A DNA stretch of 64,000 nt from assembly GCF_932276165.1 (NCBI RefSeq), contig NC_063998.1, forward strand, positions 7,948,501 through 8,012,500, written 5' to 3'. Position 1 is the first letter of the stretch, and each line of letters opens with the position of its first letter. Source of the stretch: Plutella xylostella (Eukaryota > Arthropoda > Insecta > Lepidoptera > Plutellidae). Shown here piece by piece: positions 35,948-48,000 of this stretch. The notes below the pieces were generated by a model. That model had not been told where the DNA came from. It ran no database searches and saw only the letters and a list, made by a program, of their open reading frames with translations. The translations under genes and the position numbers were made by a program.

Positions 35948-36060
35948 TGGGGGGTCACTCTACATGACGAAAAAGGTTCCATCTCTTTGTATAATATAAA
36001 ACGTTGCACGACATCGACAGCTCTTGTTCGTTCGTTTTTCGTCAGTATAGAGTAACCCTG
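35948..36060. mobile_element. Inverted-repeat element, GGGGTCACTCTATA family (opposite orientation)
   Basis: Left GGGGGGTCACTCTACATGACG, right TTTCGTCAGTATAGAGTAAC. The interior is shorter than in the other copies. Confidence 0.75.
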
Positions 36061-36147
36061 CCGGCCCATTGTTCGAAATTTAAACCATGTTGTTTGTTCA
36101 TTCACAATTACTGCACGCTCTACTTCCTTTCCTGTGCTTTGCTTATA

Positions 36148-36408
36148 CATGGTGTTGTAAAACAGGAATATTTACTAAGCCGAAAGGGGGTGACTCAGGG
36201 GGTCATTCTGAACAACTTTTGTTCTAAAAGTTTCAGAAATTCGCGAAAAAAGAAACGTTCTGCATAGAAAAAGTCATGTGACCAACAAAGATTTTATAAA
36301 AAGGATTGTTTTTTCATGAACATTCAAAACTCGTAGAACAAAAATTGTTCAGAATGACCCCCTGAGTTACCCCCTTTCGACTTAGTATAGCCATTTTGCA
36401 ACACCCTG
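36148..36408. mobile_element. Inverted-repeat element, CAGGGTGTTGCAAAAAGG family
   Basis: Left CATGGTGTTGTAAAACAGGA, right TTTTGCAACACCCTG. TA flanks at 36146-36147 and 36409-36410. Long inner arms GGGGGTCATTCTGAACAAC and AATTGTTCAGAATGACCCC make it a hairpin. Confidence 0.85.
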
Positions 36409-36789
36409 TAAAGATTTGTTATGACTGTATAACCGTTCAATTTAACTCTGTCCCCTGCACTTTCATGATAACCTTCTTCGGCTCTGACTATAGAGGTCGT
36501 TTTTGCATGGTTAATGATGATGGTGTCTAAATGAATGGTTTATACAGAATGTACATACAATAGATACAGAAATTTACTGTATTTTCTGTGGGTTATTGGT
36601 GTTTTATTAGCTAGCCTCATTTCGTGCAGTTCAGAGTGAAGGCAGTATCTAGACATCAAATTAAATCCATGAGCAGCATTGGTTAACAAAGGGTTGCCTG
36701 AAAAAGACAGCTTTTAACGATAAGCCCTTGCCCCCTTTTGTTCATGTGTAATTTTTTATCAATAAAGTAATACTGTTGTATTGTATTTA

Positions 36790-37024
36790 CACTCACGGGC
36801 AATGAAAAGGTTCTACTGAGAAAAGCACCTAATTATATTCCTAAACGGAAAAGGCTAGCTTAATGACGCCTTCTACAACATTGCAGTACATTGAATAGAG
36901 CATCAGGATTTTACCAGCAAAAACGGTAATATTTTGTTTAAATTTTAATTTAAATGTTTGAAAAAATTGGCGTCCTTTGGTTTTGGTCATTTTGTGAGTG
37001 AGACTTTTTCATTGCCCGTGAGTG
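36790..37024. mobile_element. Inverted-repeat element, CACTCACGGGCAATG family
   Basis: CACTCACGGGCAATGAAAAG and TTCATTGCCCGTGAGTG, TA flanks at 36788-36789 and 37025-37026. The interior matches the cluster at 18.2-19.4 kb. Confidence 0.85.
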
Positions 37025-38230
37025 TATATAGTTAGTTTAAAGTCCTGAATACCCTCATTGAATTATCAAACTGGACATAAAGACCGACCGGACGTCGGCA
37101 TCCGTTTACAATTTTAATCCTATTGATTAGTAATCTCGGGAATAATTTTAAAGTGTGTGTTTTAAGTAAGCCAACGTATTTTATTCGCTAGTGACTTTAA
37201 TACCAGGCCTATAGATACCTAAGTATTTCTTTTACTGCAATCTCATCAGTGCTTTGATCACTAGATGGGATTTGGTTTCTTTTCAGCTCTCCTTTTTTAA
37301 ATAAAATAACTTACTGATAAAACGGTCAAAATCGTAACGATCATAGTGTGATCATTTAGATATCATACAGCAGAACTTTCTCTAGGGATTCGTGAAAACC
37401 TGCACTTACGAAGCAAAATTTATAAGATTGAGAGATGGAAAAATACAGCGTTTATATATACGTAATACAGGCCTTTCATATCAGATATTTAATTCATTGT
37501 AGATTTAAAGCCATGATTTATATGTGTACATGTTTAAACATAAATATATATTTAAATATAAATACAGTACTAACAGGCCGTAGCAACACATTTAAGGAAT
37601 TTTATAACAATCCGAAAATGTTACAATTGACGTCACGCGAACCCGAAAAAATGCCACCTTTATATTTATTTTGTTTTTTAAATAGCAGATCGGATTCAAA
37701 ATTGGTATTTTCCCGTCTCAGACTTCTAGATTAGACTTAGTACATCTAATAATGGACGACCTTGAAGAGGTAAATGATCGAGAGTTTCGTCAAACGCATT
37801 GCATCATGCAAGAAAAATAAAAGAATACTTAGCTAGATTATTGTCTTTTAAAATTCAAAAGCTAACTTATGCCGTCTCTAAATTACTCACTAATTAAGTT
37901 GTTATTATCTACAAATAATGCGCTTAACTTAATCATTTTAGCTTTGAGCTTTTGAGGCTGAGACCTAAATTTTCACTATAAATATCGCCACACTATGACA
38001 AACATCCAGATTTTCACCAGATATAGCCAGTATCTGGTGAAAACGCAGCCTAAGGATCAGATGTGACCTCCATCGCGCCAGCACATTCCAATCTGAATGA
38101 CCTAGGTATTGCATTGCATGTTTATAGCTGAAGAAAAGCTTTGTTCAAAGGACATGAGTCAAGGCCCGGACGGTCCTGGCCCGAGGAACAATCAACCGGT
38201 TATCAGTAAAATGCTGTATATTGTATATAC
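37025..38230. other. Intronic stretch with a repeat end at 37985-38057
   Basis: No gene. A short inverted pair GATTTTCACCAGATA/TATCTGGTGAAAAC, followed by CGCAGCCTAAGGAT, matches the outer end of the element at 19920-20443. Confidence 0.4.
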
Positions 38231-38374
38231 CAGGGGGGGTCACTCTATATTGACGAAAAACGAAGTTTTGGAACGCTGCTGCGCGAGCCACGACTCTGTC
38301 TCGTTGTATTTTAAACGTATATTTACACGACAGCTCTCGCTCGTTCGTTTTTCGTCAGTATAGAGTAACCCTAC
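38231..38374. mobile_element. Inverted-repeat element, GGGGTCACTCTATA family
   Basis: Left CAGGGGGGGTCACTCTATAT, right CGTCAGTATAGAGTAACCC, with core CGAGCCACGACTCTGTCTCG (inverted relative to 32141). Confidence 0.8.
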
Positions 38375-39671
38375 AGTACGTACTAGCGTCACAAAGGTTA
38401 ACGGTCATTTTGCATGAAAATGCGTAAAAAAATATTATATACCGATGACTTTGTAATTATTAATAATTAAGAGGCCCAATAAATTATTGGTTGATTGGGA
38501 TGAACTAAATTGCTATGTTTGGTTATGATGGATAATGCATAATTATTATAAAACTTTTTACATGCAGTTATCCTATCTGGATTGCTACGTAGAGGTTTCA
38601 CTGTAGTGCACTTATGTATTCAGTTTTAAATCAATAATAATTAAATGCATGTTGTCAAGTATGTTTTATAAATACCAAGCAATGTTTTTCGTAAACATAG
38701 TGTCATTTACAAATTAAAGCAATTATCCGAGAAATACGCAAAATTGCTTACAATGAATCAGGTTGTCACATTTCATTACGCCTCTTTACACCAATTATCT
38801 TAAAAGTACATACTTACCTACTGAATTCCTTGAAATACCTACTAACTTGCTCACTCAGTCAAAAATAACTGATACTTATAAAAATATCTTCTTTTCTTGT
38901 ATATTCTTTTTATATGATTACCTATTATTATTATTAGTCCTAAGTTGGTACGATTTTAATGGTTACTAAACTACCTATTTCCTAATCAACTCATATAAGT
39001 ATTATACCTACTTAGCTTATATAATGAATTACCTAAATAGTCTAGGTCTAGTCTAGGCTTGCTACTTAATACTGAAGTCCTAATTACCTAATACTGACTG
39101 TCATGTTAATAGCCTCCTTTTTAGGTGATGTTAATGCATCTAATTGACGTTAGGTATCACTTTAGAGTCAAAAAGGAAATCAAAATAATTGGCTACTTCC
39201 TTTACAGGCGTGGGAGAGAAACATTGCTACGGAGGAAAATGTTCTGAGCGAGCGCTTAGTAAACAAATTATGTTATTGTATTATGTAGTTTAGTAATGTG
39301 TACTGAAATTTCTCACCTTAACGGACGTTAAGCTAAGAGCAGTTAAGCAGAACTTGAGCTGTGATTGGCTGAATTGTCATTGAAAAGTATAAGATTACGC
39401 TTGGGTACATTTACTTTGGTAAATAAGAAAAAAAATCTAGTTATCAATTTGATTAGCAGTTGAAGATAATCTTCATCCATCCTTTTTAAGATAAGGGTGC
39501 CTTTCCACCAGAGATGTGCTATGAAGCTTTGTTGCGATTGTATAAAAGAAATCTGTATCCACCAGCTAGGCTATTTAGACCAATGAATATGATTGGAGGA
39601 TATCAAACGCATCTGGCGGCATCCCCGGTGGTAGGCACCCTGGTAGCACTAGTACCAAACAAAACACTAAC
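38375..39671. other. AT-rich intronic stretch, nothing recognised
   Basis: Contains TTCCACCAGAGATGTGCTAT at about 39508, resembling an end of a short repeat, but no partner was found. It forms the start of the large intron downstream of the exon at 39672-40333. Confidence 0.4.
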
Positions 39672-40333
39672 CTTTTTGACAAGCGCCGGCGACTCGAACT
39701 CCTCATCATCGCGGCTGGAGAGCGTGGAGCACGACGAACACGCGGAGTCGGCGGACAGGGAGCGCGCGCGCAGCCACGCCAGCTCCTCCCGCGTGGCGCC
39801 CACGCCGCCCTCCGAGTAGTCGCTCACCACCACGCTGGGCGTGCGCACGTACCGCCCCCGCACCTCGCACCCCTCGCTCCCCCTCCGCAGCTCCACATCA
39901 TGAGCTTCTACCAACGTACGCTCACGACGCGGCGACATCGTCTCCGATGGCGGAGGAGTTATGTCTCGAGGGTGGGAATGCCGCCGCCTCGGCTCCAACT
40001 CAACAGCCGAGTCGTCCGACAGGTCGCGACTCCGGCGTCTGACGGCGGCGCGGTCGTCGTCATCGGAAGACGTGATGTCTTCCAGAGGGGAGGAGGCGCG
40101 CGGCGGGCGCAGGTACTGCATGGGGGCCGGCTCGAAGCGCCGCAGCAGGTCTTGCACGCGAGGGGCTCGCGCGGGCGCCGCGGCCGCACTGGCCGACGCT
40201 CGGCGTGGTCTCCCCCCCGCGCCCCCCGCCTCGCCCGCCCCCAGCTTCAGGTAGAACAGGCTGTGGCTCAGCGCCTTCTCTCGCAGGAGCTGGCGGAAGT
40301 CTTCAGGGGACTGCTCCACGCGCGGCATTGTGC
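39672..40333 (-). CDS. 5'-most visible exon of the unrecognised Ser/Arg-rich gene
   Basis: Acceptor ATCTCATTCCAG|GCACA (AG at 40335-40334) and donor GTCAAAAAG|GTTAGT. The frame from ATG 40328-40326 is open for 219 codons and ends in phase 0, which fits the entry of the exon at 10792-11196. The product starts MPRVEQSPEDFRQLLREKAL, then SHSLFYLKLGAGEA. This is a short, probably helical, conserved-looking block. Disordered Arg/Ser/Ala-rich sequence follows: VQDLLRRFEPAPMQYLRPPR, SSPLEDITSSDDDDR, RRRHSHPRDITPPPSE, TPSVVVSDYSEGGVG, REELAWLRARSLSADSACSS. The PEDFRQLL block faintly recalls the PEDFKALL motif that I remember from Nance-Horan/GUK-holder proteins, but this is too weak for a name. The ATG may be the real start or an internal Met; GCACA would then be 5' UTR or coding. 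Confidence 0.75.
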
Positions 40334-40921
40334 CTGGAATGAGATGCAGGGGCGGGTTAGGAGAGTAGTAGATTTGACGGGAATTCCCTAGACGGAGGGT
40401 ATTTTCAGTCTGATTAGGTTATTATTGGGCAGAGCGGTTTTTTTTCAGAAAATTTTCATGGGTTTAAAGAAATTTACACTACATTAAGATATAAGTAGTA
40501 TTAAGTAGGTCTTTAGATTTGGGCACTTCATTTTGAGATTCTTTCAGTACTTCAGTTAAATACTGAAACAAAACAAGCTATGATACATAATGATTCCGTC
40601 TTGAGGGATATATAGTGATAGGTCACAGATATGAAACATCGTAAAAATCCGTATCCCTTCATAGTATGAAACAATTGACACAGTAACTAAAACGGAACAC
40701 CTTGAAAGTGAATACAAACACAATTGTATGCTTTCGCCACCCCGGCCCGGCTGATGGCTGAATTAATCATCAAGTACGTCATAGTACACGTGTGTCGCGT
40801 AAACAGACAGATACACGTGGCAACAAACAGAGCTGGCGAAAATCTGATCCTGATACCTATCTTAGTTGTATTCGCGAGTCAGCCAGTCAGACAATCTCGT
40901 ATACTAACTTTACATAAGTAG
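40334..40921. other. Sequence upstream of the exon, nothing recognised
   Basis: Intron (or promoter-proximal) DNA with no TATA, Inr or CpG cluster that I would trust. Confidence 0.4.
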
Positions 40922-41054
40922 GAGGGATACTCTATAGTCTATAGTCTCTATACTAACGGAAAACAAACGAACGGGAGCGGTCGTGCAATCGGCACGTTCG
41001 AGATAGAGTCGTGGCTCTGAAACTTAGATTTTCGTCATATAGAATGACCCCCCA
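40922..41054. mobile_element. Inverted-repeat element, GGGGTCACTCTATA family
   Basis: Left GGGATACTCTATAGTC, with a small duplication (TATAGTC twice), right TCGTCATATAGAATGACCCC. Core TCGTGCAATCGGCACG and GAGATAGAGTCGTGGCTC are intact. Confidence 0.75.
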
Positions 41055-41221
41055 GTTTATGCGTTACTCTGGGCACAGGGGGTCCCGTAAGGGCCGATAT
41101 ACCCTGGGTTATATAGGGCAGCAATACACAGGGTTATTAAAGGTGGTATCAAGAAGTAACTTAAAGCTGCTGCAATCTATCTATCTATAATTTTATTTAA
41201 AAGCATTGACTATGTTGGGTG

Positions 41222-41295
41222 ACTTTAGGCGTGGGAAATGGTCCAAGCTTAGGAAGTCAGTTTCAACCTTAAGGGGATATGCACTGTTCTCTTAG
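41222..41295 (+). mobile_element. Fragment of the second SINE family
   Basis: GTGGGAAATGGTCCAAGCTT-like sequence and GGGGATATGCAC match 49575-49640. Confidence 0.55.
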
Positions 41296-41617
41296 CCAAC
41301 CTCTTCTTTTTTCTTACCTTTTGTTTTTAAAGTGTTCGGTAAATTATCAGCTAATCTTCAATAGTTGCAGTGCCACGCATCGCCAACGATCCTGGAATAA
41401 AGAAGAATACTCATTAATTTCACTCTTATCTTTATAGGTATTTTAGAATATTTTTCGACTACCCCATATGCTTATAAAGTCTTTCGTTCAACCTAAGATT
41501 GCATGGAAGGGAGAGCTTTTAGCAATACTGCCACAACTTGTGGGATTAATGGGATTGTCATCACCGAACATTGGCAATTAACAAAAGCAGCCTCACTCGC
41601 TTGTCAAATCTGACGTA

Positions 41618-41974
41618 CAGTGCCACAAACTTATCTGGGCCCTGAGTGCGAGTGTTTTAACCTATCGAGAAGTGAAATCGAAACGCAAATTTGTATGGCG
41701 TTTTAGACACGCCACCTAGCGGTAAGTCTGCGTTTCGATTTCACTTCTCGATAGGTTAAAACACTCGCACTCAGGGCACTGTTCCGGTGAGAGCTCACGT
41801 AAATGTCTAATATTTCTTAATTCTTTAAGATGTTAAATTTTCTCGTAATGGTAATTTACCCTTGCGGTTTTAATAAACCCATCTAATCTATATGAATATA
41901 TAATTTAGTAGTAAATAATTAGATATGGACCAATTTAGTGAACTGTCACCGGAACAGATAAGTTTGTCGCACTC
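41618..41974. mobile_element. Inverted-repeat element, AGTGCCACAAACTTATCTG family, interrupted
   Basis: Same ends as 12158-12370 (AGTGCCACAAACTTATCTG; GAACAGATAAGTTTGTCGC), TA flanks at 41616-41617 and 41975-41976. Without the nested 141-bp hairpin and its 3-bp CTG duplication, the length is about 213 bp, equal to the other copy. Confidence 0.9.
41638..41778. mobile_element. 141-bp hairpin MITE with perfect 49-bp arms, nested
   Basis: Arms 41639-41687 and 41729-41777 are exact reverse complements over 49 bp (GCCCTGAGTGCGAGTG... outward, ...AAATCGAAACGCA inward) with a 41-nt centre. It sits inside the left arm of the element at 41618-41974; CTG at 41635-41637 and 41779-41781 is the likely target duplication. 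Perfect arms mean recent insertion or gene conversion of the arms. No coding capacity. The superfamily is uncertain; a 3-bp duplication would fit PIF/Harbinger-type transposition. Confidence 0.9.
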
Positions 41975-43522
41975 TAGCTTGTATGGATCTGACAGATATT
42001 TTGACGCTGCTAATGCTGTGTTGGTGTTGGTGGTGACGCGGTAGCTGTTGTGTTGTGTTATAAGATGTTAAGTTAATTTAAATATTTTTTACAATAGAGC
42101 TATTCTACTATTGCTACAACTAATATTATAAATATTGTAGAAGTTACCTAATGGCGTAATGGGTGTAGGGAGTACTGACTTCAATGCAAATTATTTATTT
42201 TATATTATGTAGTTACGCACGAAATTGAAATGTGATTGTCGTCAGCAAATGCATACAAATACGCAACTGCATTCGTTATTGCAAGTAAATAATTACGCAG
42301 GTACCTAATTCCTATACATACTTATATGGTAGGTATTTGTGAAATAAATGTTTGGGTTTTGTGTTTTTTAACCACAATAGTTAGGTGTTAAACCTACCTT
42401 TATTACGCCATAAATGCTTTTATACATAGTTTAATAGCTCACTAGAGCCAATTGAAAAAAATATATACCCTTTTCATTCTGTTGTAAAGCGTTTGTTTTT
42501 AAACTGTAAGGTAAATTTTCGTCATGAAATTTTCAGAACCTACTTCATACCTACTTAGAGTCTAGACTCTAGACGTTAATTTTTAAAACCGGTTGTTTCT
42601 AGCTGAAATTAAATCCATTTTTAGATTAGTACTTAAACACTTACAATTAGTAAACATAATTATGGATCCTATAATAAGAACTAGTCATAACCTATAAATT
42701 CTATTATTATGGCTATCGTGAATAATTATGTTAAATAAATGTCTTATTTAAGGCGCCATCACCATAACATCCATAGTAGGTATTACGGCATAATACTAAA
42801 TTTATTTTATATTTAAACTATCTCAATCCAAACGCCATTCAAATCACACATTCAACCGGAAAATATATTTTATCACAATGAAGGTTTACATTACAGCATT
42901 CATAGCCATAATAAAGAGGATGATAATCTTAGACTTGTTATTAAGATGAAAAAACACGGAAAATAACCTTAGCTCAGTTTACACAGCGATTTATTATTTA
43001 AACGAGACTTAAATTGTAACTACCTGACACGGAGATGTGAAGATCTGTACGTATCTTCGCACAACCGGAGAAGGCAAATTTAGAAGAAACATTACAAACG
43101 AAAAAATGAGTATCGCTATTTTCAACTGTCTCTGTGTGTTTGTTCAAACTTATTGTGTGTAGCAGTATTGTTTAGTTTCGTATAAATCATTATAGGGTTC
43201 AGTAAACTGTAATCACCCTTTATAGATGTCTGAGGTTTTATCCAAAATCAGTACATTGCCCCCATAATTTACGTGTTCTTAAACTGCGTAATACATTTTG
43301 AAAGTGGTTATTTTACTACATCCCAAACACATATATAAATTAATTAGTCCTTGGACGAACAAACACCTTAAATAAATAATGTTTAATCATAACTTCAACA
43401 TAACTAATTGATAACTACACGAGTTAAATAAATACTAGAGTAAAACAGTGTAATCTTCCACCCACGTTACTGAGGTCAGTGTGTTTTTAATTTGGCCTCT
43501 GGAATTTACCCTTCTATTAATA
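41975..43522. other. AT-rich stretch, nothing recognised
   Basis: No gene or repeat family that I can support. It lies upstream of the left gene's 5'-most visible exon. Confidence 0.4.
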
Positions 43523-43602
43523 TAAATTTATTTATTTATTTATTTGATACTTTATTGCACAAATATGAAATATAAGTGTACAAAAGGTGGACTTAATGAT
43601 TT
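43523..43602 (-). mobile_element. LINE 3' end with (ATTT)n tail
   Basis: Reverse complement of the unit at 12955-13080: (TTTA)n, GATACTTTATTGCACAAATA, GTACAAAAGGTGGACTTAAT. Confidence 0.7.
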
Positions 43603-44593
43603 AACTAGGGTTAAGAAATATTTTGCGACTTACAACTATCCTGGTTAGCTAATCTTATCCCCACGGTGACAAAGTCTAGACTAGCTCTAGTGGCTGTCAC
43701 CGACAACCGTTTTACCACCAAATCGGGTGCAATCATTCAAATAAACCAGTTTTTATAATGAACTGTCAAAACACTCTTTATTATACCAATTTAATTTTAA
43801 AAATAGACTAACATGAAAACCTACGGAAGTTTGCCTCATCCATCCAAATCAACGTCACTTGATTCATAGATCAACGTCCCAAAACTGTGTCCCCACGACT
43901 GACGTCAGAACTAGCCTTGCGCTGAGTAAGGGCAATGGAAGTGATACTTACTCGACTAAAATGGCCTAATTTAAACTGATCCACGACAAATTGACTCAAT
44001 TTAGACAACTATTGTAGTGGCAGACTAATTGAGTGGCGGTTCCTTTAAAAAAGTTAGTGAAAAAAGTTATGACGTGCGAATTTTGCCTCTGACGCATGAT
44101 GAAGATGGAAGAGGCTTGTGGTTTTGTACGTGTCGACAAAGTGCATGTCTAAAATAAGTTTGGTGGAGGGTCAGGTATCTGTTTCGCAGACTGTATTTTT
44201 ATTCAAACGTTCCTACGTTATGCGTTAATGTGTACAAAATTTTCTATTTATTTAAGGCACACAAACCAGTGCCATTTACAGCCATGTGCCAAACACTCAG
44301 TATTTATGAAAAACATTTGATATTGGTAAACCAATACCTGCGAAATACCCTAGATGCCTTAATTATTAATTACTCACTTAACTGGGTTAGGTAAAATAGG
44401 TTATGCTAAGGTAGACGTCACCCAGCCAATGATCAACCTTGTCCGTCTGGGCAATCTGAGTAACATCAGGCAAGATAAGGCACGGATCTGACGGTTTGGG
44501 GTCGAGCTAGTGTAAACACACCTTTATCTTGAAGCTGTGGTGGCTACCGTGATTTGAATGTGTACATAACCTCCTAAAGAAGATGAAGAAGAC
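43603..44593. other. Non-coding stretch, nothing recognised
   Basis: No exon; one TGACGTCA at 43900-43907. Somewhat more GC than average near 43640-43730 and 44400-44520, but with no family that I can name. Confidence 0.4.
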
Positions 44594-45002
44594 TAACGAG
44601 CAGTGAAAAAGTTCCAGTGACAATAGCACCAAATCCTAACTAATCCTAATCCTAATCCTAACTTAATATTATAAATGCGAAAGTAACTGTGTATATCTGT
44701 CTGTCTGTTACTCTTTCACGCCAAAACTACTGAACGGATTTGAATGAAAATTGTTATACATATGGTCTAGCTAGACCCTGAGAAAGAACATAGGCTACTT
44801 TTTATCCAGAAATTCCCACGGGAAAACTTTTTAAGGCGAAGCGAAGCTCGCAGGAACAGCTAAAGTAAATCATAAACGGAAAAGACTAGCTTAATGAAGC
44901 CGTCAGCAATGTTGATGTACAAAACTTTAGGAAATATTATACAGATCAAAATCCAAATTAAATATATATTTTAAATATGAAACTTTTTATTGCTCGTGAT
45001 TG
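44594..45002. mobile_element. CACTCACGGGCAATG-family element with an insertion
   Basis: Left AACGAGCAGTGAAAAAGTTC, right TTTTTATTGCTCGTGATTG. The interior pieces GACTAGCTTAATGAAGCC are family-typical. Between about 44640 and 44875 lies a different sequence, so this is a composite. Confidence 0.7.
44640..44875 (+). mobile_element. Dispersed repeat (possibly Helitron-like) with (TAATCC)n at its edge
   Basis: ATTATAAATGCGAAAGTAAC, then CTGTCTGTCTGTTACTC, CTGAACGGATTTGAATG and CATAGGCTACTTTTTATCC are hallmarks of a very abundant dispersed repeat of moths and butterflies. I recall it being discussed as Helitron-like, but I cannot verify the class. It is inserted in the element at 44594-45002 next to a (TCCTAA)n microsatellite. 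Confidence 0.6.
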
Positions 45003-48000
45003 TATTACACCTCAAATAATCCATGTAGGACCTTAAGTGCTTTCTGAAAATCCATTTTAAATTTTATGCTCTTTTAAATGAATATTTGCAATTTTTATGC
45101 AATATCACAGTACCACCACCAGACTATTACTCTGTTTTGAAAGAAATAAACTATGAATCTGATTTATAGATGTCAAAATACCTTCGCAATCAATGAAAAT
45201 ACGATACTCAATAAAAAATTGGTAGGTATATGTATAGTAGGAACATAGATAGAGAAATATCCATGCAACAGTAACCGGACACGACAAAAATATTAGGTAA
45301 GTATACAAAAAACATACCCATTATACTTATATTATAGATTAGGTTATAGTCCATCGAACACCGTTCACTAACAAAACATCTAATGGCTGAACATGTCAAC
45401 ACAAAAACATAATTGTAGGAACTACCTAACTGCAACCATTTTTAATTTCCGGTGAATGTCCACCACGTCTTTTTAGTATTCCTATGTAATGTGGCAGCAC
45501 GCAAACTGCTCAATTAAAGCAGACTCGGTTAGTTATTTATCAGAAATTGAGGATCTTTGACAAGATCTAGATATTCTGAACGCGATACTAAAATTCGATC
45601 TATTACAGCCATTGCGGGACTAGAAACCGTGACGTACCGTTATTACTCAATTAATTTTACAAATACAGTTAAGAACCTAATTATTTAAAAAAATAAAATA
45701 AGAACCTACATGAAATAAGTTTTTTAATCTTTGATTTAGGTAATAATTTCTCCAAAGAAGTGTACAGTGGGTTACAAAGAATTTGGACCCCCTTTCTACG
45801 CAGATCACTGTACCCTAAACTACAAAATAAATATATTTATACCTATGTATATATTTATTATAGTCAAAATAAATGGTTAATCGACCATGAAACTAATAAA
45901 AATAAAATAAAAATCAAGGTACTTAGGTACATTCCTTCTACATGTTTCTATTATTTCATGACCTGTCTCCATTGTGATAAGTTAATATGAGGTAAACATG
46001 TTACTTATATGATTTGATAACACACATAAGGTTAGCTTTTTTTTTAAATTAGCTTTTCTTATCTTCCTTTCACTATGTGTGTCTTTATTACACAGACATT
46101 ACAATTCAAATCTATCATAATTAAAAATAACCCATCAGTTTCTTAACGATAAATAATACACTACGCTTGTTAAAATTCCGAAGATATTAAATTGTTGGTA
46201 GGTATGCTGCAATCATTTTTACGTCTACGTTAGTTGGATATATCTCAATCTTATATCAACTATCTTCGTATTGTTCCATCCATATTAATTGTATTAATAA
46301 TTATTGAAAAGTAGATAATATGGATCTCTAATTTAAATAAGTAAGAGCTAAAGAAACGTTTATTTGACACAGTTTACGTATCCAAGTGAAATATATTTTC
46401 GCCTCCTTTTTATTCTTTGTAAATAAACGCATAGATACATAATAGATAGATTATTACTTTTATATTTAAGTTTTTCCATATGTTCGTGTTTTTATTTTAT
46501 TCACCGTAAGGACAAGCACGACAGTATTCACATTTCCAAGAACTCAGTGGTGTATATCGTACAAATCACCAAGAAAACCCTCCTGCAGGTTGACTGGTAG
46601 AAAATGCATTGAGTCCACCTGATAATACTATATTACCTACTTAAAAGTAATGTAATGTAAATTGTGCAACAAAAGTATAAGTAGTCGGCTTAATTAACAG
46701 CTTTTATTTAAATAACGCTACACATATTTTGGCAATTAAGCTTGCTATCTAGTTAAAAAATCGCTAAAATACATAAAACACACAATGCAATTAACACATA
46801 GTGCCTTAGTATTTACATGTTGTATTTCATAAGTCTTCTGAAGCGTTGCCCAACTTATTTATTCTCAAGAACAGAAATAGCTAAAATAGATATTGTTACT
46901 AAATATCCGTCTATTAAAATCTTGTAATTTATATACAAATGTTTAGTGTGATTGTTTAAATTATAAAAGCTTAAACTAGTACCTGGTCTAATCAGCATTC
47001 ATAATTTTTGACTAAACAAATTCTATAAAATTGGTCAATAATACAAAAAGACCCTTTGAAAAAATCAAAAACATGAAGAAAAAAAGGTTTTCAGAAGGTC
47101 ACCTTCTTTTATCTTACTATCCTTTACGTATGCCCTTTTTGTAAGATCCTGTATAAAATTGTACGCTTTCAAGCAAAAATTAAGGCTTCAATTTCAGATA
47201 ACGAAATTTCTAGGCCATCGCATTATAGCCTAAGCCAGCATAGCGATAAGGAATATCCAAGGTTACCTATGAATGCACTAAGTTCTACGCAATTCTGTTT
47301 ATACGGTGTCGGCAAACTGTGGGTCATATTAATCGAAAATTCTCCTACCATCGTAAAAAACATGACCTCTCAGACACAGCGTCTACGATTTTTGTTAGTA
47401 TGTGTACTTATTCTAATAATACATAATCAAACCTATATGCACGGGGTGTATAAAATGAGCATCCCCGAGTGACGTATCAATTGCATTTTATATGTATAGG
47501 TACTATTGTATACGACTGGTGCACCCTGGGCAATCAGCTACTGATGCTATTCTGACTGGCTAAACTTTTCAACACCACGGTGAAAAACTCTGGCGATCTC
47601 TAGTGTCTCATGTGTGTCAGTCACTGAAATCCTAAGAAGAGTCATCTTCAGCCCGATATAAATATAAATACCTTCTAAACTGAATCTCCTCCCTTTAAAG
47701 TCGGCTACAAAGATCATAATAATTATCTACGCAGGTCATGTACAGTATAACTAAGGTATGTATTATATGCTTAGTGCCTACAATCGTGAAAACCCTTATC
47801 CAACAATACCATTGATTGACGTCACGTTCAGAAATCTAAATTATGCAACGACATAACTTGCTGCATTGCCTACTACAGTGTTTTAAAACCGACACTAAAT
47901 GTTGTTATTGTTATTCAATGTTTGTTTATTTTAATACTTCACTGGCCTTGATTTTCAGTAGGGACCTACTTATAGAATGTTGGTCAAGCGGCAAAAGCGT

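Noticed and set aside
35797..36150. 117-codon minus-strand frame
   Set aside because: It spans an RTE stub and an inverted-repeat element, so the frame is a chance read-through of repeats.
39672..40333. Naming the left gene as a GUK-holder/Nance-Horan homologue
   Set aside because: Only one short block (PEDFRQLL) resembles the family from memory. That is too little for a gene symbol.
39900..40391. Plus-strand frames over the exon at 39672-40333
   Set aside because: Antisense shadows of the GC-rich minus-strand exon.
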